Source: Dermanyssus gallinae (Eukaryota; Arthropoda; Arachnida; Mesostigmata; Dermanyssidae). From it: a DNA stretch of 64,000 nt. The position numbers were made by a program, and so were the translations under genes. This document shows, in pieces, positions 33,081 to 43,209 of this stretch; within the stretch, counting starts at the first letter, position 1; each line of letters opens with the position of its first letter. The stretch spans positions 1-64,000 of the forward strand of contig QVRM01001496.1 of NCBI GenBank assembly GCA_003439945.1, given 5' to 3'. Under the pieces are notes generated by a model that was given only the letters and a program-made list of their open reading frames with translations, did no database searches and was not told where the DNA came from.

Positions 33081-33125
33081 GTGTACTCTGTACAACAGCT
33101 ATCAATATATATATATATATATATA

Positions 33126-34470
33126 TCAATTATTATAAATGTACGTCTATCCATTGTGTTTGCGGGTATATTGACGATTATGCATACCTCGCATAGTAAA
33201 TAAAACGTGCAACTTTTTTTTATGGATTTCTTAATAGCATCAATACCTAACAGGCGTTAACAACGTACCGTAACTGTATGTTAAATTCATATTTTTCCCC
33301 TATCCTCCAATATCCAAATTTAGGTAATTTCCGAACTTTGTGGTGTTTTTAAGCAAGGCTTTTGCTTAAGGCTGTTAGCACGTTACTTTTCGAAATTGGA
33401 TTTGAAGAAGTCGGAACAAAGCAATTTTGCTTTAACTTGCATAATTAAATTTGTCACTACTTACGCGTGTTTTTTTCGGGCAAGACAACGTTTTCTTGCG
33501 GGCAATATAAAGTTTACATCGAATTTGTGTAAATATATAGTTAAAATCAAGTCAAACGTTTATTAGAAGCATCGAGCGCCCTTAAAATATAATCAAACAA
33601 GCCTGATTGCTCTCGGCTTGTCGATGTGTTTGTTATACGACACTAAACTTTGCACAGACTTTGCACAAGCGCCAACATGAGTCAGTCATATCATATGTTA
33701 GGAACTTGACTGTTTTCGATCATTCACACGATCAAGACAACGTCACTAAGCCCGGTGAGAGAGCTGTAGCGTTGTGGCGAATATACGAGACATAAATAGC
33801 AGCGGCGTGCTATTCCTCAGTCAGTTTGCGTCACATTCAGGGAAAGGTTCCCTTATCCTTGGTTGCCGTGGCGCTTGCCAATGGGCAAAATATTTAGCTG
33901 CTACTTCTGCGATAACCCTCAATGCAACGAGCTGCTCTCCAAATATTCTGCATTCGATTTCGGTGGACAAATTTGATGCGAAACGTACCGGGCGGCAACC
34001 TCTAAAACAGAACTTTTCTCTTTCGTTCGGCCTGCTGTCGTCCAGTGGGCGGAGATGATGGATGTTTTTTTCGGAGAATAGAGGGAAATGTCTGCAGTAT
34101 TTTGCCACGGAGAGGCGGGTCGTTGTGTGTGTGTGTGTGTTTAGATTGGATGACTAGGCCCCTGAGAGTAGGCCTTCGACTCTCGGCGCTCTCGTAGGTT
34201 CTCGATGGGCGAGCGGCAAAACGTTTGCCCGCCTTGCTTGTTTTTGACCTTCAGCGACGCCCCTGGGCAGCGCAGAGCCAAAAACGCCGGCGCAGTTCGC
34301 ACGTGGTCACTGCCGAAGACAGAAGTAGCAGCAACCTCTACCGTCTATACAGCGATCGTTTTTGATTGACTTGATCTAGCGTCTTAGCCGTCACAAAACA
34401 TTACACTCTGAGGTTCGCTCGGGTACAACATTCACGTGGACGTCGCCAAATCCAGCATAAAGTAGAATAC
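33126..34470. other. no gene recognised
   Basis: About 1.3 kb. It contains a (GT)n run at about 34123-34140. I could not connect the open frame at 33821-34108 (minus) to any family. Confidence 0.5.
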
Positions 34471-34475
34471 GTTTA

Positions 34476-34730
34476 TATAGTATCTAGGTAGCGACAATAA
34501 GGACACTCACCGTGTACATGTAGGTTACCGGCTCAATCAGCGCCAACGCCAAAAAGGCTCTCTGGTTTATTTCAGGCCATTTTATAGGCATTCCTTGCGC
34601 CCCCTGCTGGTAGCAGGGGGTATATATATATATATGTACAAACAGGTAATCCCCCACCCCCGGCGGTGCATTTCCATCGATCCTTATCATCATAGATCAT
34701 CATACACATCCATCCATCTCATACACTACA
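34476..34730 (-). mobile_element. solo LTR of the Gypsy family
   Basis: Flanked by a perfect 5-bp duplication GTTTA (34471-34475 and 34731-34735). It is homologous to the split LTR at 13604-13658 plus 18534-18695. It begins TATAGTATC where the other copy has TGTGGTATC and ends ...ACTACA. A (TA)n expansion lies inside at about 34620-34634. No internal region is present, so it arose by LTR-LTR recombination. Confidence 0.88.
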
Positions 34731-34735
34731 GTTTA

Positions 34736-35112
34736 TCTCTTGAGTTCATGGCTGGCGTTCGCTGTTGCCAACGGAACGGCCGTGGAGAGAGACGACAGTC
34801 GAATTGCGCGGGTTTACTAACAACGATCATTACTTGTTTTTTCACGTTTGACTGCAAAATAGAGAACTTGTTGTTTACGTGTCACTGCACTATAGGGATA
34901 CGGCAAAGCCGCCTCCCCGTGTTGCGGTGACATCACCCGGCTACTCACATTCAACACGCTACGTTACGGCGGTCAGCACGAAGCTGTTTTGTCGCCAAAA
35001 TTAGCGGACGTGCAACACGATCACTTAGATCGACTAGATCCCTAGAAACCTTGGTAATCAGGCTAGTGTGTCGGGTTAACTCAACCTCATTTTGAAAATA
35101 TTGCAAAAAAAA

Positions 35113-35116
<4 letters not shown>
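34736..35116. other. no gene recognised
   Basis: Short unique-looking stretch between the solo LTR and a (TA)n array. Confidence 0.45.
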
Positions 35117-35156
<40 letters not shown>

Positions 35157-35180
35157 GTATAAATATATTTATTTTATATG
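35117..35180. repeat. (TA)n array at 5' edge of an RLE-type element
   Basis: TA repeats with interruptions run directly into the RLE-type copy at 35181. Confidence 0.9.
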
Positions 35181-38125
35181 GTGTCCCCCGCACCCACTTC
35201 CCAATGACGGACCTTGGCTCAGCTTCCTATCCCCCTCCCCAGAGCGCTTCAGTAGCAAGTAACCCCTCTAAAAGGGTTATTTGTCCTAGATGCGGCCGGA
35301 ACTTCACCCGCCGCGGTCTCCCCATTCATCAAGCTAGATGCCGTTCCACGTCTGCGACTGCCGCTCCGTCTCCGACTGTATCCTCCGCGCCAACACTCCC
35401 GTCGCAGCCGAGACAGCCGCTGGTCGACAGGCTCAGCATTGCGACCCAACAATCAAGGGTGATGCGCGTGGTTCCCCGGGCGGTGAGGCCTTTGGTTGCC
35501 GAGCTCCTGTGCGACGTCCTCGACTTTGTGGCGGCCAACAACGACCTCTCCTCGTGGGAGTCGCTCCTGCCATTCGCCTATGTGGTCCTTCAACTGCCAC
35601 TTCGCACCTTGTCGTCAATCTCTTTGACAGCGACTGTCCGATCGAACCTCCGTGCATTTCGCGATGACTCGCGTTTTGAGTATCGCGTAGGAGGTATTAG
35701 AAGAGCCAGAACGGACCCGTGCGACTCGCCTGAAGACTCGGCACGCCGCGTTTCGAGCAAGCTATCTGAGGGAGACGTTTCCGGAGCGGCCCGACTATTA
35801 TGCTCTACCGACTCATTTGCCTCGGAGGACGGAGTCCTAGCTTCACTGCCACCAAGTACCCACCTGTTCCGCCGCACTTGGCTTTTCCTGCCCCTCCTGA
35901 CTCGATGACGCAGCATCAAACCTCAGTCGATGACGTCTTGGGAGCTGTAGCCGGCTTTCCGGCCAGTTCATCCGGTGGTCCTGACGGTCTCCGCCCGCGC
36001 CATCTAAAGGATCTCCTTTCCTCCGGGATCGGACTGGTGGCCGGGAGACTGGCCGCATTACTTGCCAGAGTGATGAACGTCCTGAGATGGGGCCGACTGC
36101 CGGCTGAGGTCAGGGCGATCGTGTTCGGCGCCAACCTATTCGCACTGCGCAAAAAAGACGCATCAATTCGCCCCATTGCCTGCTCTCTTACGTTACGGAG
36201 GATCCCAGCAAAGATAGCCTGCCGCGAGGCCAAAGAACTTATTATGGAACAACTTGGCCCGCACCAGCTGGGATTTGGCATGGCGGGCGGAACGGAGTCT
36301 GCCGTACATGCAGCCAGAGCCTTTATGCAATCAAGTCCCCCCGGTACGGCACTCCTAAAGTTGGATTTTCGCAATGCATTCAACACCATCCGTAGGGATC
36401 ACCTCCTTCGTGCGGTTCGGGGTACAGTCCCGAAACTCTTCACCTTAGTAGAACACGCGTAAAAAGAGCCATCCGTCCTGTTGTTTGGCGCCGAGACGTT
36501 ATTTTCGGCATCGGGCATACAGCAGGGGGACCCCTTGGGACCGGCCCTATTCAGCCTGGGGATATGTGAGCTGGTTAACTCCGTTCAAGTGCCATTCAAC
36601 GCTTGGTACCTAGACGATGGCATACTTGGTGGACCGATAGTGGACTTGCTCAATGAGGTACGCAGAGTCCTTGCTTTCGAGGCAGTCAGTGGTCTGGTGC
36701 TGAACACGGCCAAATGCGGGGTGTTCGCTCCGGGGACAGACCCAGACGACGCCTCATTGAGGGCCTTGCTCGAGCTGCTACCGGGGTGTAGAGTCGTGGC
36801 TGACCACGAAATAAACTTTCTTGGCGCACCGGTTCTGCCCTCTGCGTTGCCGGGACAACTCGACTCCTTGATGGACAGATTGTGGGCGATGCAGGAACGT
36901 CTTCCACTTGTTGGAGCCCACCAGGGACTCTACCTGCTTCCCTCGTCGTTCTCCGCGTGCCGCATCGCACATATTTTACGGCCCATAGACTGCTCAGGCG
37001 ATTTGAACCATCTTCTCCAACCATTCGACGACCAGGTGGTGGAGGCCCTACAGACGGTGCTGAGTCTAAACTTACGACCACGAGAGGTGCGCCAGGCGGC
37101 CCTCCCCACGTCCATGGGCGGCCTTGGTCCCCCCTCGGCTTGATCCTTGGCGGGCCCGGCCGTGGCTGCCTCGATGCATGCTACGTCGGAAAATGTCCAT
37201 CGCCTGCTCCCGCCGGCGGCTCAGGCAATGTTCGAGGCGGCTCGTGACGATATAGCGACTGGACTTCAAGCTTCATCGCCTGGTCCCGATAGACTAGCCC
37301 GCCAGAGGGCCTGGGCCGAGAAGGCCCACGAAGCTTCGCTTAGTTCGCTGCTTGAAGAATGCGGGGATGACCAGGGCAAGGCACGTCTTCTAGCTGTCGC
37401 TTACCCAGCAGCAAGCGACTGGTTGCATGCACTACCCGCTGACTCACTGGGTACCCGCCTTGATGACCAATCCACCTGGATATGCGTTGGCCTGAGATTG
37501 GGGACTGATTTGGTTGAGCCACACAGATGCTCTTGTGGCGAGCCCGTGGGGCGACTCGCCAGACACGGCCTGTCTTGCGTTTACGCAGCGGGCCGGCGCC
37601 CAAGACACACTGTCCTCAATGAAATGGTTGCAAGATCGCTGCATTGGGCGGGGATTCCCTGCGTCCTGGAACCACCTGGGCTTTCAAGAGACGACGGTAA
37701 GCGCCCCGATGGTATGACTTTAATACCCTTCTATAAGGCTCGTTCCCTGGCGCCTCCCGCCTGGGGACTGCCGTTTCGCGAGCTGAGACCTCAAAGATAA
37801 GAAAGTATGCGGACCTAAGTCGGGCGCACCACTTTTCGCCATTCGCGTTCGAGACGATGGGTGGCCCTGGGCCCCTCACGGTTTCATTGATCTCTCGGGT
37901 TGGCGACGCGTTACGGCAGGCGGCGATGAACAAGAGGGCGCACGCCTTCTTCTCCCAGCGACTGTCCCTGGAGATCCAAAGAAGTAACGCGACCTCATGA
38001 GAGACTGGATGGACACCGGACCTTTGCGCCAGGGGGCGGGCAGGACTTCCTCAGGGGCATGAGCGATAGAGCGGCTACGGCGCGCAGAAGGAGCCAACTA
38101 GGTCGACGAGCAGCAACGGCCGTGA
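35181..38125 (+). mobile_element. RLE-type non-LTR retrotransposon, copy 1 (5' truncated)
   Basis: Homologous to 53.1-56.1 kb on the minus strand from GTGTCCCCCGCACCCACTTC, just upstream of ORF2, to GCCGTGAAGCATAATATATA. ORF1 is missing. Both sides adjoin (TA)n-rich sequence. Confidence 0.88.
35204..38000 (+). pseudogene. RLE-type retrotransposon ORF2
   Basis: ATG at 35204 in the context CCCAATGACGG, where the bicistronic copy also ends ORF1. The N-terminal zinc finger is CPRCGRNFTRRGLPIHQARC (C-x2-C-x11-H-x3-C). A frameshift near 35830 leads to RT: LDFRNAFNTIRRDHLLRAV (motif A), IQQGDPLGPALFSLGI (motif B) and WYLDDG (motif C). The C-terminal part has CSCGEPVGRLARHGLSC (CCHC) and RPDGMT (nuclease). 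The WDATV block is replaced by a frameshift near 37745. Nonsense changes are seen at 36460-36462 (Tyr codon in copy 2) and about 37141 (Arg codon). Intact length would be about 950 residues. The architecture matches R2/NeSL-like RLE retrotransposons. Confidence 0.85.
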
Positions 38126-38344
38126 AGCATAATATATATTTCTTCTATATATAGTTTAAAAAAATATTTGTAAGAAATATATATACATATAATATATTAT
38201 ATATACCCTAGATATGATATAGTATAGATATAGAGATAGATATTACATATAATAATATATATATAATGATATATATACTATATATATAAATAGATAGATA
38301 TTATATTATATATATATATATTATATATATTAATATATATATAT

Positions 38345-38376
<32 letters not shown>

Positions 38377-38448
38377 TATATATATATTATATATATATCT
38401 ATTATATATATCTATATATAAATATATCTATATATATATATATATATA
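38126..38448. repeat. degenerate (TA)n tract
   Basis: Some 320 bp of A/T-only or nearly A/T-only sequence between the 3' end of RLE copy 1 and the following transposon. Confidence 0.9.
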
Positions 38449-39290
38449 CAGGGTGTGACTGAAAGGTTTTTAACGCGTGCATGGAATTGTAGAGCTCGTT
38501 AAAGCAAATCTTTTTTCCAGTAGAACATGATCTCTGAGACGTCTTGTTTGGGAGTGAGAGTGAAATTACTACAATAAGTGACACTGGTGTTTTTGCCCAA
38601 CGTAGGAGCACAAAGTGTGCTGTTGCAAGACAACCAGTCCTCCTCGACAGAAACTAAGCACACCTTCGTGTTCGTGATAAGATTCTGCTCCATCTGAAGA
38701 ATATGAAGGCCGGTCAGAAGACGCGACAGGGTCGCTTAGAAGAGAATTCCCCAAAAATAAAGTTCTTTATTAACGTTCACACCAAGTACTTCAAAATCAT
38801 AATCATACAACCACTCACAGCACTAAAAACGACCATATTCAGCTAATGGGCAATTCACGGCGATTATTGTGGTACCAAATATATGTCAATGCGAGCTGTG
38901 GTTGCGGAGTAATTACGATTTTTCCGAGGGCATGTCTAGATTAAGTGCATGAAAAATTACGCGCTGCGGCTGTCGCGCGACACGTCGGCGGTAGTAAACG
39001 TCGCCGCACAGTTTTTGGTTAAAAATTCCATATTCTTCAGGAGGAGAGTAGAGCAGAATTTTATCGCGAACACGAAGGTGTGCTTAGTTTCTGTCTAGAA
39101 GGACTGGTTGTCTCGCAACAGCACATTTTGTGCTCCTATGTCAGGCAAAAATTCCCTTGTCACAAATTGTAGTAATTTCACTCTTACTCCGAAACAAGAC
39201 GTCTCAGAGACTATGTTCTATTGGAAAAAAATATTTGCTTTAACAAGCTCTCCAATTCTATGCATGCTTTAAAAACCTTTCAGTTACACC

Positions 39291-39293
<3 letters not shown>
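38449..39293. mobile_element. 845-bp long-TIR transposon (MITE/foldback-like)
   Basis: Ends are CAGGGTGTGACTGAAAGG on the left and its inverse (CAGGGTGTAACTGAAAGG) on the right, each next to TA. The first about 250 bp (38449-38697) match the reverse complement of the last about 250 bp (39045-39293) with scattered substitutions. The central 350 bp shows no transposase motif. TA duplication and CAGGG ends suggest a non-autonomous Tc1/mariner-superfamily element. Confidence 0.85.
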
Positions 39294-39351
<58 letters not shown>

Positions 39352-39365
39352 CATATATATATATA
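39294..39365. repeat. (TA)n microsatellite
   Basis: About 70 bp of TA repeats, the right flank of the long-TIR transposon. Confidence 0.95.
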
Positions 39366-40419
39366 CACTGCTGCCTGTGCGCGCCAAGAAGTTTGCAAGT
39401 GCTAAGTAACAAATATTCTCATTTATTCATTTCAGTGTAAGCACAGACAGCGTAGCAACGGAACAGGATGATACGGGTCGTTCAACAGAAAAGAGAATAG
39501 AGGCGCTCGCCAGATATAAGCTTAGATTTGGTCGGCGGGACAGTGTGGAGGAGACGGCCTACTACTCCAATGTCGTGGGTGGCGGGTTTGACCGCCAATC
39601 GGCAGTAGTGTGGGCCGGTCGCGGGTTTGATTGAATGACTCGACTTATATATTTGATATAATTTGTTTTTTTTTAACTTTCAATATCAACAACCTGCGTA
39701 GCCGTGCTGTTGCACCCACGTTGTTTCGGTTCCGCTGCACATGACTTCTGTATGCTATGCACATAACATCATCAGATTATATGTGTTAGTATAGGTGAAA
39801 AAACGTGCAATTATGTTAAATATGTGCAAAATTATTCAATAGCCTTGGGTGGCAGTTGTTATCTTAGGAGAAAGCTGATCCGATGTTAAGTATTTAGGCA
39901 GGTAGCGCGGTTGGAGAAATTGTAGATAGTTAGTTTACTATAAGGCCATGTCGTGTAGAACCCATTACTTTTCTTTAGAACCTTTAACGGATCATGTTAA
40001 GCATGGAAAACAGTTAGATGCTTTTTAGTGTACCATTATTAGCTTACCCACATGCTTTAATGTTCGAAGACCTGGCAAAGTGTATTTATTAGGGCAATGC
40101 TTTAAACACTTTTTTTAGCGCTCTGACAACCGCATTTTAGAGATTACGATTGCTTTGCTAACCATGGTTGCAATGACAAAGCCCCGTTTCGAACGATAAG
40201 TTAGCCGCCTAAACCACCGCCGCTACAACTTCCCTGAATGTACAATATATTCGTTTTCTACACCCTTGCACAACTCGGCATTAGCAATAAACGCATTGCA
40301 CTCGGTCATTATGTGCTCCAAGTGACGCAGAACAAAGCAGTGCTCTGTGAATTCCAACTTGCGCAACATGTCGCAACTAGTTTATACAAAAAGTATAAGT
40401 ACCACAAGTTTTCTCGATG
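39366..40419. other. no gene recognised
   Basis: About 1 kb of AT-rich sequence without coding motifs. Confidence 0.5.
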
Positions 40420-40840
40420 GCAGAGTTTATGGTGAAATCCGCGAAGTAAAAAGCTTTGTCAAAAAGCTGACTCCAAGGTAGCAGAACGTGCTAGCGAGCC
40501 CGACTGCTCGACCAGTGCTGAGCTTCAAGCAATCAATACGAGCAAGCGGTCCTCCAGGTCTAATTGATGGCTTTGGTTTTCTCGGCGTTAATCTGATTCT
40601 CCGGCCGTTGTTCTCGCAGTATTCCTCCAGAGTGCGTATGCTTTGCTGCAACTCTAACTTATGACGACAATGAACATGATGATTTTGTTAGCATATAGCA
40701 TGATGCTGACCGATACGGTGTTCCTTGTGAATTATTGGCGGCAGATCGCTGAGAAGAATAGAAAAACAGAGGGCCAATATTGCCACCTTGAGCCTGACCG
40801 GTGGTCAGGATAACGGGCTCTGGATTTTTAGGAACAGTTT
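40420..40840 (-). pseudogene. non-LTR RT fragment (jockey/I-like group)
   Basis: The minus strand gives VILTTGQAQGGNIGPLFF (motif B region), then IMLYANKIIMF at the motif C position (YADD changed to YANK). In another frame follow IRTLEEYCENNGRRI, RPGGPLARIDCLKL and FCYLGVSFLTKL, the conserved segment after motif C. It belongs to a family different from the R1, CR1 and RLE copies here. Frame breaks are present. Confidence 0.65.
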
Positions 40841-41218
40841 ATTGAAACAAGTCCAATAAACATTTTCCCGAACAAAGCCATGACATTCTCTGTGTACATC
40901 ACTTGTCCGCTTGTCCGTATTTATGACGAATTGATTGCCGGACAACTAGTTGCGAGTCATGCAAATTTTATAATTCGTCGTGCGTCTCTAATACCTGACC
41001 TTATACTTTCTTTTAGTTTTATGATTGAGTTGTTGGAGCCTCTGTACAATACATTGTTTGCACATAAAAAGTATGTTAATTAATTTGCTGTTCGTTCGAA
41101 ATGTGTTCCTAAGTACACGTGTTACCCTTTTATATAAGAGGCGCTTATGAGGTAGCATACGCAAACATGTTTAGATATCTAGGTTTCCCCAACAGTTCTT
41201 AAGTTGGTCTGGCTGCAT

Positions 41219-41239
41219 TATCATCTACTCTGTTAGATA

Positions 41240-41290
<51 letters not shown>

Positions 41291-41319
41291 CGTCTACTCT
41301 CAATGAGCGTTGCTCAAAG

Positions 41320-41356
<37 letters not shown>

Positions 41357-41385
41357 CGTCTACTCTCAATGAGCGTTGCTCAAAG

Positions 41386-41416
<31 letters not shown>
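41219..41416. repeat. composite repeat: (TA)n plus 35-bp spacer units
   Basis: (TA)n blocks (about 41245-41287, 41323-41352, 41389-41415) alternate with two copies of a spacer, TATCGTCTACTCTCAATGAG followed by CGTTGCTCAAAGAAA (41288-41322 and 41353-41388). A partial third copy lies at about 41219-41240. Each full spacer holds the small hairpin TGAGC-GTT-GCTCA. Confidence 0.9.
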
Positions 41417-41421
<5 letters not shown>

Positions 41422-42527
41422 AATAGGCTTAGGGCTAATAAACCAGTAGCGCGCAAGTAGTCTACATTCATGGCAATATGGAGGCTGCTAACTATACATG
41501 GCTCGTTATCTCCTCCGCGCGTACACGGGGTGCTGCTCACGTGTCGAGAGTGCTGCTCACGTGTGAGACCTTGCGGAACGCGCCAACCGGAGCGCGGGCA
41601 GCCCCGTGCTGGAAGCTTAGACAAGATAAGCACCGCGAACAAAGAGGGTCTCTCCCTCTCTGTCGGTGCGTGCGAGTTGGCCAAGTGGGCGCTGGAGAAA
41701 GACGAAAAACAGAGGGAGGATCCATCAAGGGCCGACGTATCAATGGCGTCAACGACGCTGCTCGTGATGACAACACAACAAAGCAACCTAGCGCGCACAC
41801 ACAACCCGTTCCAGAGCGACGCAGAGAAAGATTAGCTGTCCCGACATAGAGGAGCCCGACGCTGTCGAGCGAGCTTGCGGGGCCCTTCCTGTCGCGCTGC
41901 TACCTGCAAGATAGTTCGCATGACACAGACGTGAGCGGGACACGCAAAATGCGTTTCCGTCACGTCTGCTCACTACTACACTACTGGTGGTCGCCATCAG
42001 CAGCGGCCATCACAGTTGGTACCGACAAGCAAAATAGCTTAAAAAACGACAACACGGAGGGCAGGCGGACCGGGGATCTGCCATCGCTTTGGCATCTTCT
42101 TTTCTGCCTCCTATGGCTGCACCATAGGAGGCAGAAAAGAAGATGATGCCGGACAAAGGAACGACGAATGGCACGGAACAGCGTGCAGCCAAAAGTCGCT
42201 AAACTCGGGTTATCATCAACACTTTTTTCGTGGCAAGACTATCAAAGGCGCTGAATAGAATTGCCAGCAAGATTGGCTACGCGCTGGTAGAAGAGAGTGT
42301 TCTTCTACGAGTGGTAAGTTGCCGGTGCCGGTATTCAACAAAATACATATCGTCCCAGGCAATGTTGTCCCTCTCATAGGCAATGCGTGCCACGCGTAGC
42401 TGGGAGCTGCGGTGAACCTGCGTCAGCTGCGGTGACGTCGGGACGTGGGGCGAGTTCATCTGTTAATTGCGCCATCTTGATCGTAGAAGGCACTACAGGC
42501 GACGCGCAGCGCTCCTCCAACCGAAAG
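41417..42527. other. no gene recognised; contains a perfect hairpin
   Basis: GC-richer than its surroundings, with several overlapping open frames on both strands but no recognisable protein motif. The hairpin at 42093-42145 is listed separately. Confidence 0.45.
42093..42145. repeat. perfect 24-bp hairpin, 5-nt loop
   Basis: Left arm 42093-42116 and right arm 42122-42145 are exact reverse complements, separated by CTGCA. GGC and GCC just outside can add three more pairs across a 3-nt bulge. Confidence 0.95.
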
Positions 42528-42860
42528 TGTACAGCTAATTGTTGTTGTTGTTGTTGTTATTTGTTATTGTTGTTAATATATTTAGTAGTGTTGTGTCTGG
42601 ACAGTTCTCTTTTAGACACTCGACTGTCGGAGCTAGACGCCACGTGCCGGCGAACGTTGCGGGAGAACGTGCAGGTAGATACGAGTAGGTATGAGAATCG
42701 TCCAGACGATTCGATAAAAACGTCTACTTGGACCGAAACGAATCTACCGCATTCGAGGACAATCTGTGAGGCAATAAATACAGCTAACACAGAGTGCAGA
42801 AAAAGCTGCACTACAGATACTGTAGTAGTGACACTTTACAGGTGACCGCAGGCGATCGTG
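42528..42860 (+). repeat. possible LTR and primer binding site (CsRn1-like Gypsy)
   Basis: The segment TGTACAGC...CACTTTACA (42528-42840) has TGTA/TACA-type ends and an AATAAA-like signal (CAATAAATACAGC, about 42773). Directly after it lies GGTGACCGCAGGCGATCGTG, a degenerate match to TGGTGACCCCGACGTGAT, the tRNA-Trp-type primer site used by CsRn1-like Gypsy elements. No second LTR or coding part is seen and no target duplication is clear. A (TTG)n run lies within. Confidence 0.35.
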
Positions 42861-43176
42861 TTTTCATTTCTACGTTCTCGGCTAGTCCAAGTTCGATAGT
42901 CACTGAGTCATTAGGTCAGTGTGTACAGCTCACGTACATATTAAACAGTATGAAATGTATACCAGTTGATTAGATTTGAATAGGCGTAATGCACATGTGC
43001 GTTGTAACTAAAAAGTGATAATATTGAATAAAGATAATACATACTTGAATTACCCTGGTTGCTTGCCGGTATGGACGTCGCCATGTCCGCACTCTCGTGG
43101 CTGTACCGGCATCACGGGTAGCAAGTCAGTATTGCCAAAAGCGGGACGGCACTCTAGGCGTCACCGGCAAGCAAGG

Positions 43177-43177
<1 letters not shown>

Positions 43178-43209
<32 letters not shown>

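Larger units (their letters stand above)
30388..33110 (-). mobile_element. CR1-type non-LTR retrotransposon B, 5' half
   Basis: In minus-strand order it holds a PHD-like Cys-rich region, an esterase-like region, an AP-endonuclease and the EN-RT linker. The RT is absent, and the segment ends near 30388. Many stops. A (TA)n array lies at its right edge (33104-33125). Confidence 0.7.

Noticed and set aside
33821..34108. 95-codon minus-strand frame as a host gene
   Set aside because: No domain, no splice context and no partner exon could be recognised.
41470..41849. Overlapping 120-codon plus-strand frames in GC-rich sequence
   Set aside because: Several frames on both strands are open over the same bases and none shows a recognisable domain; GC-rich sequence alone explains this.
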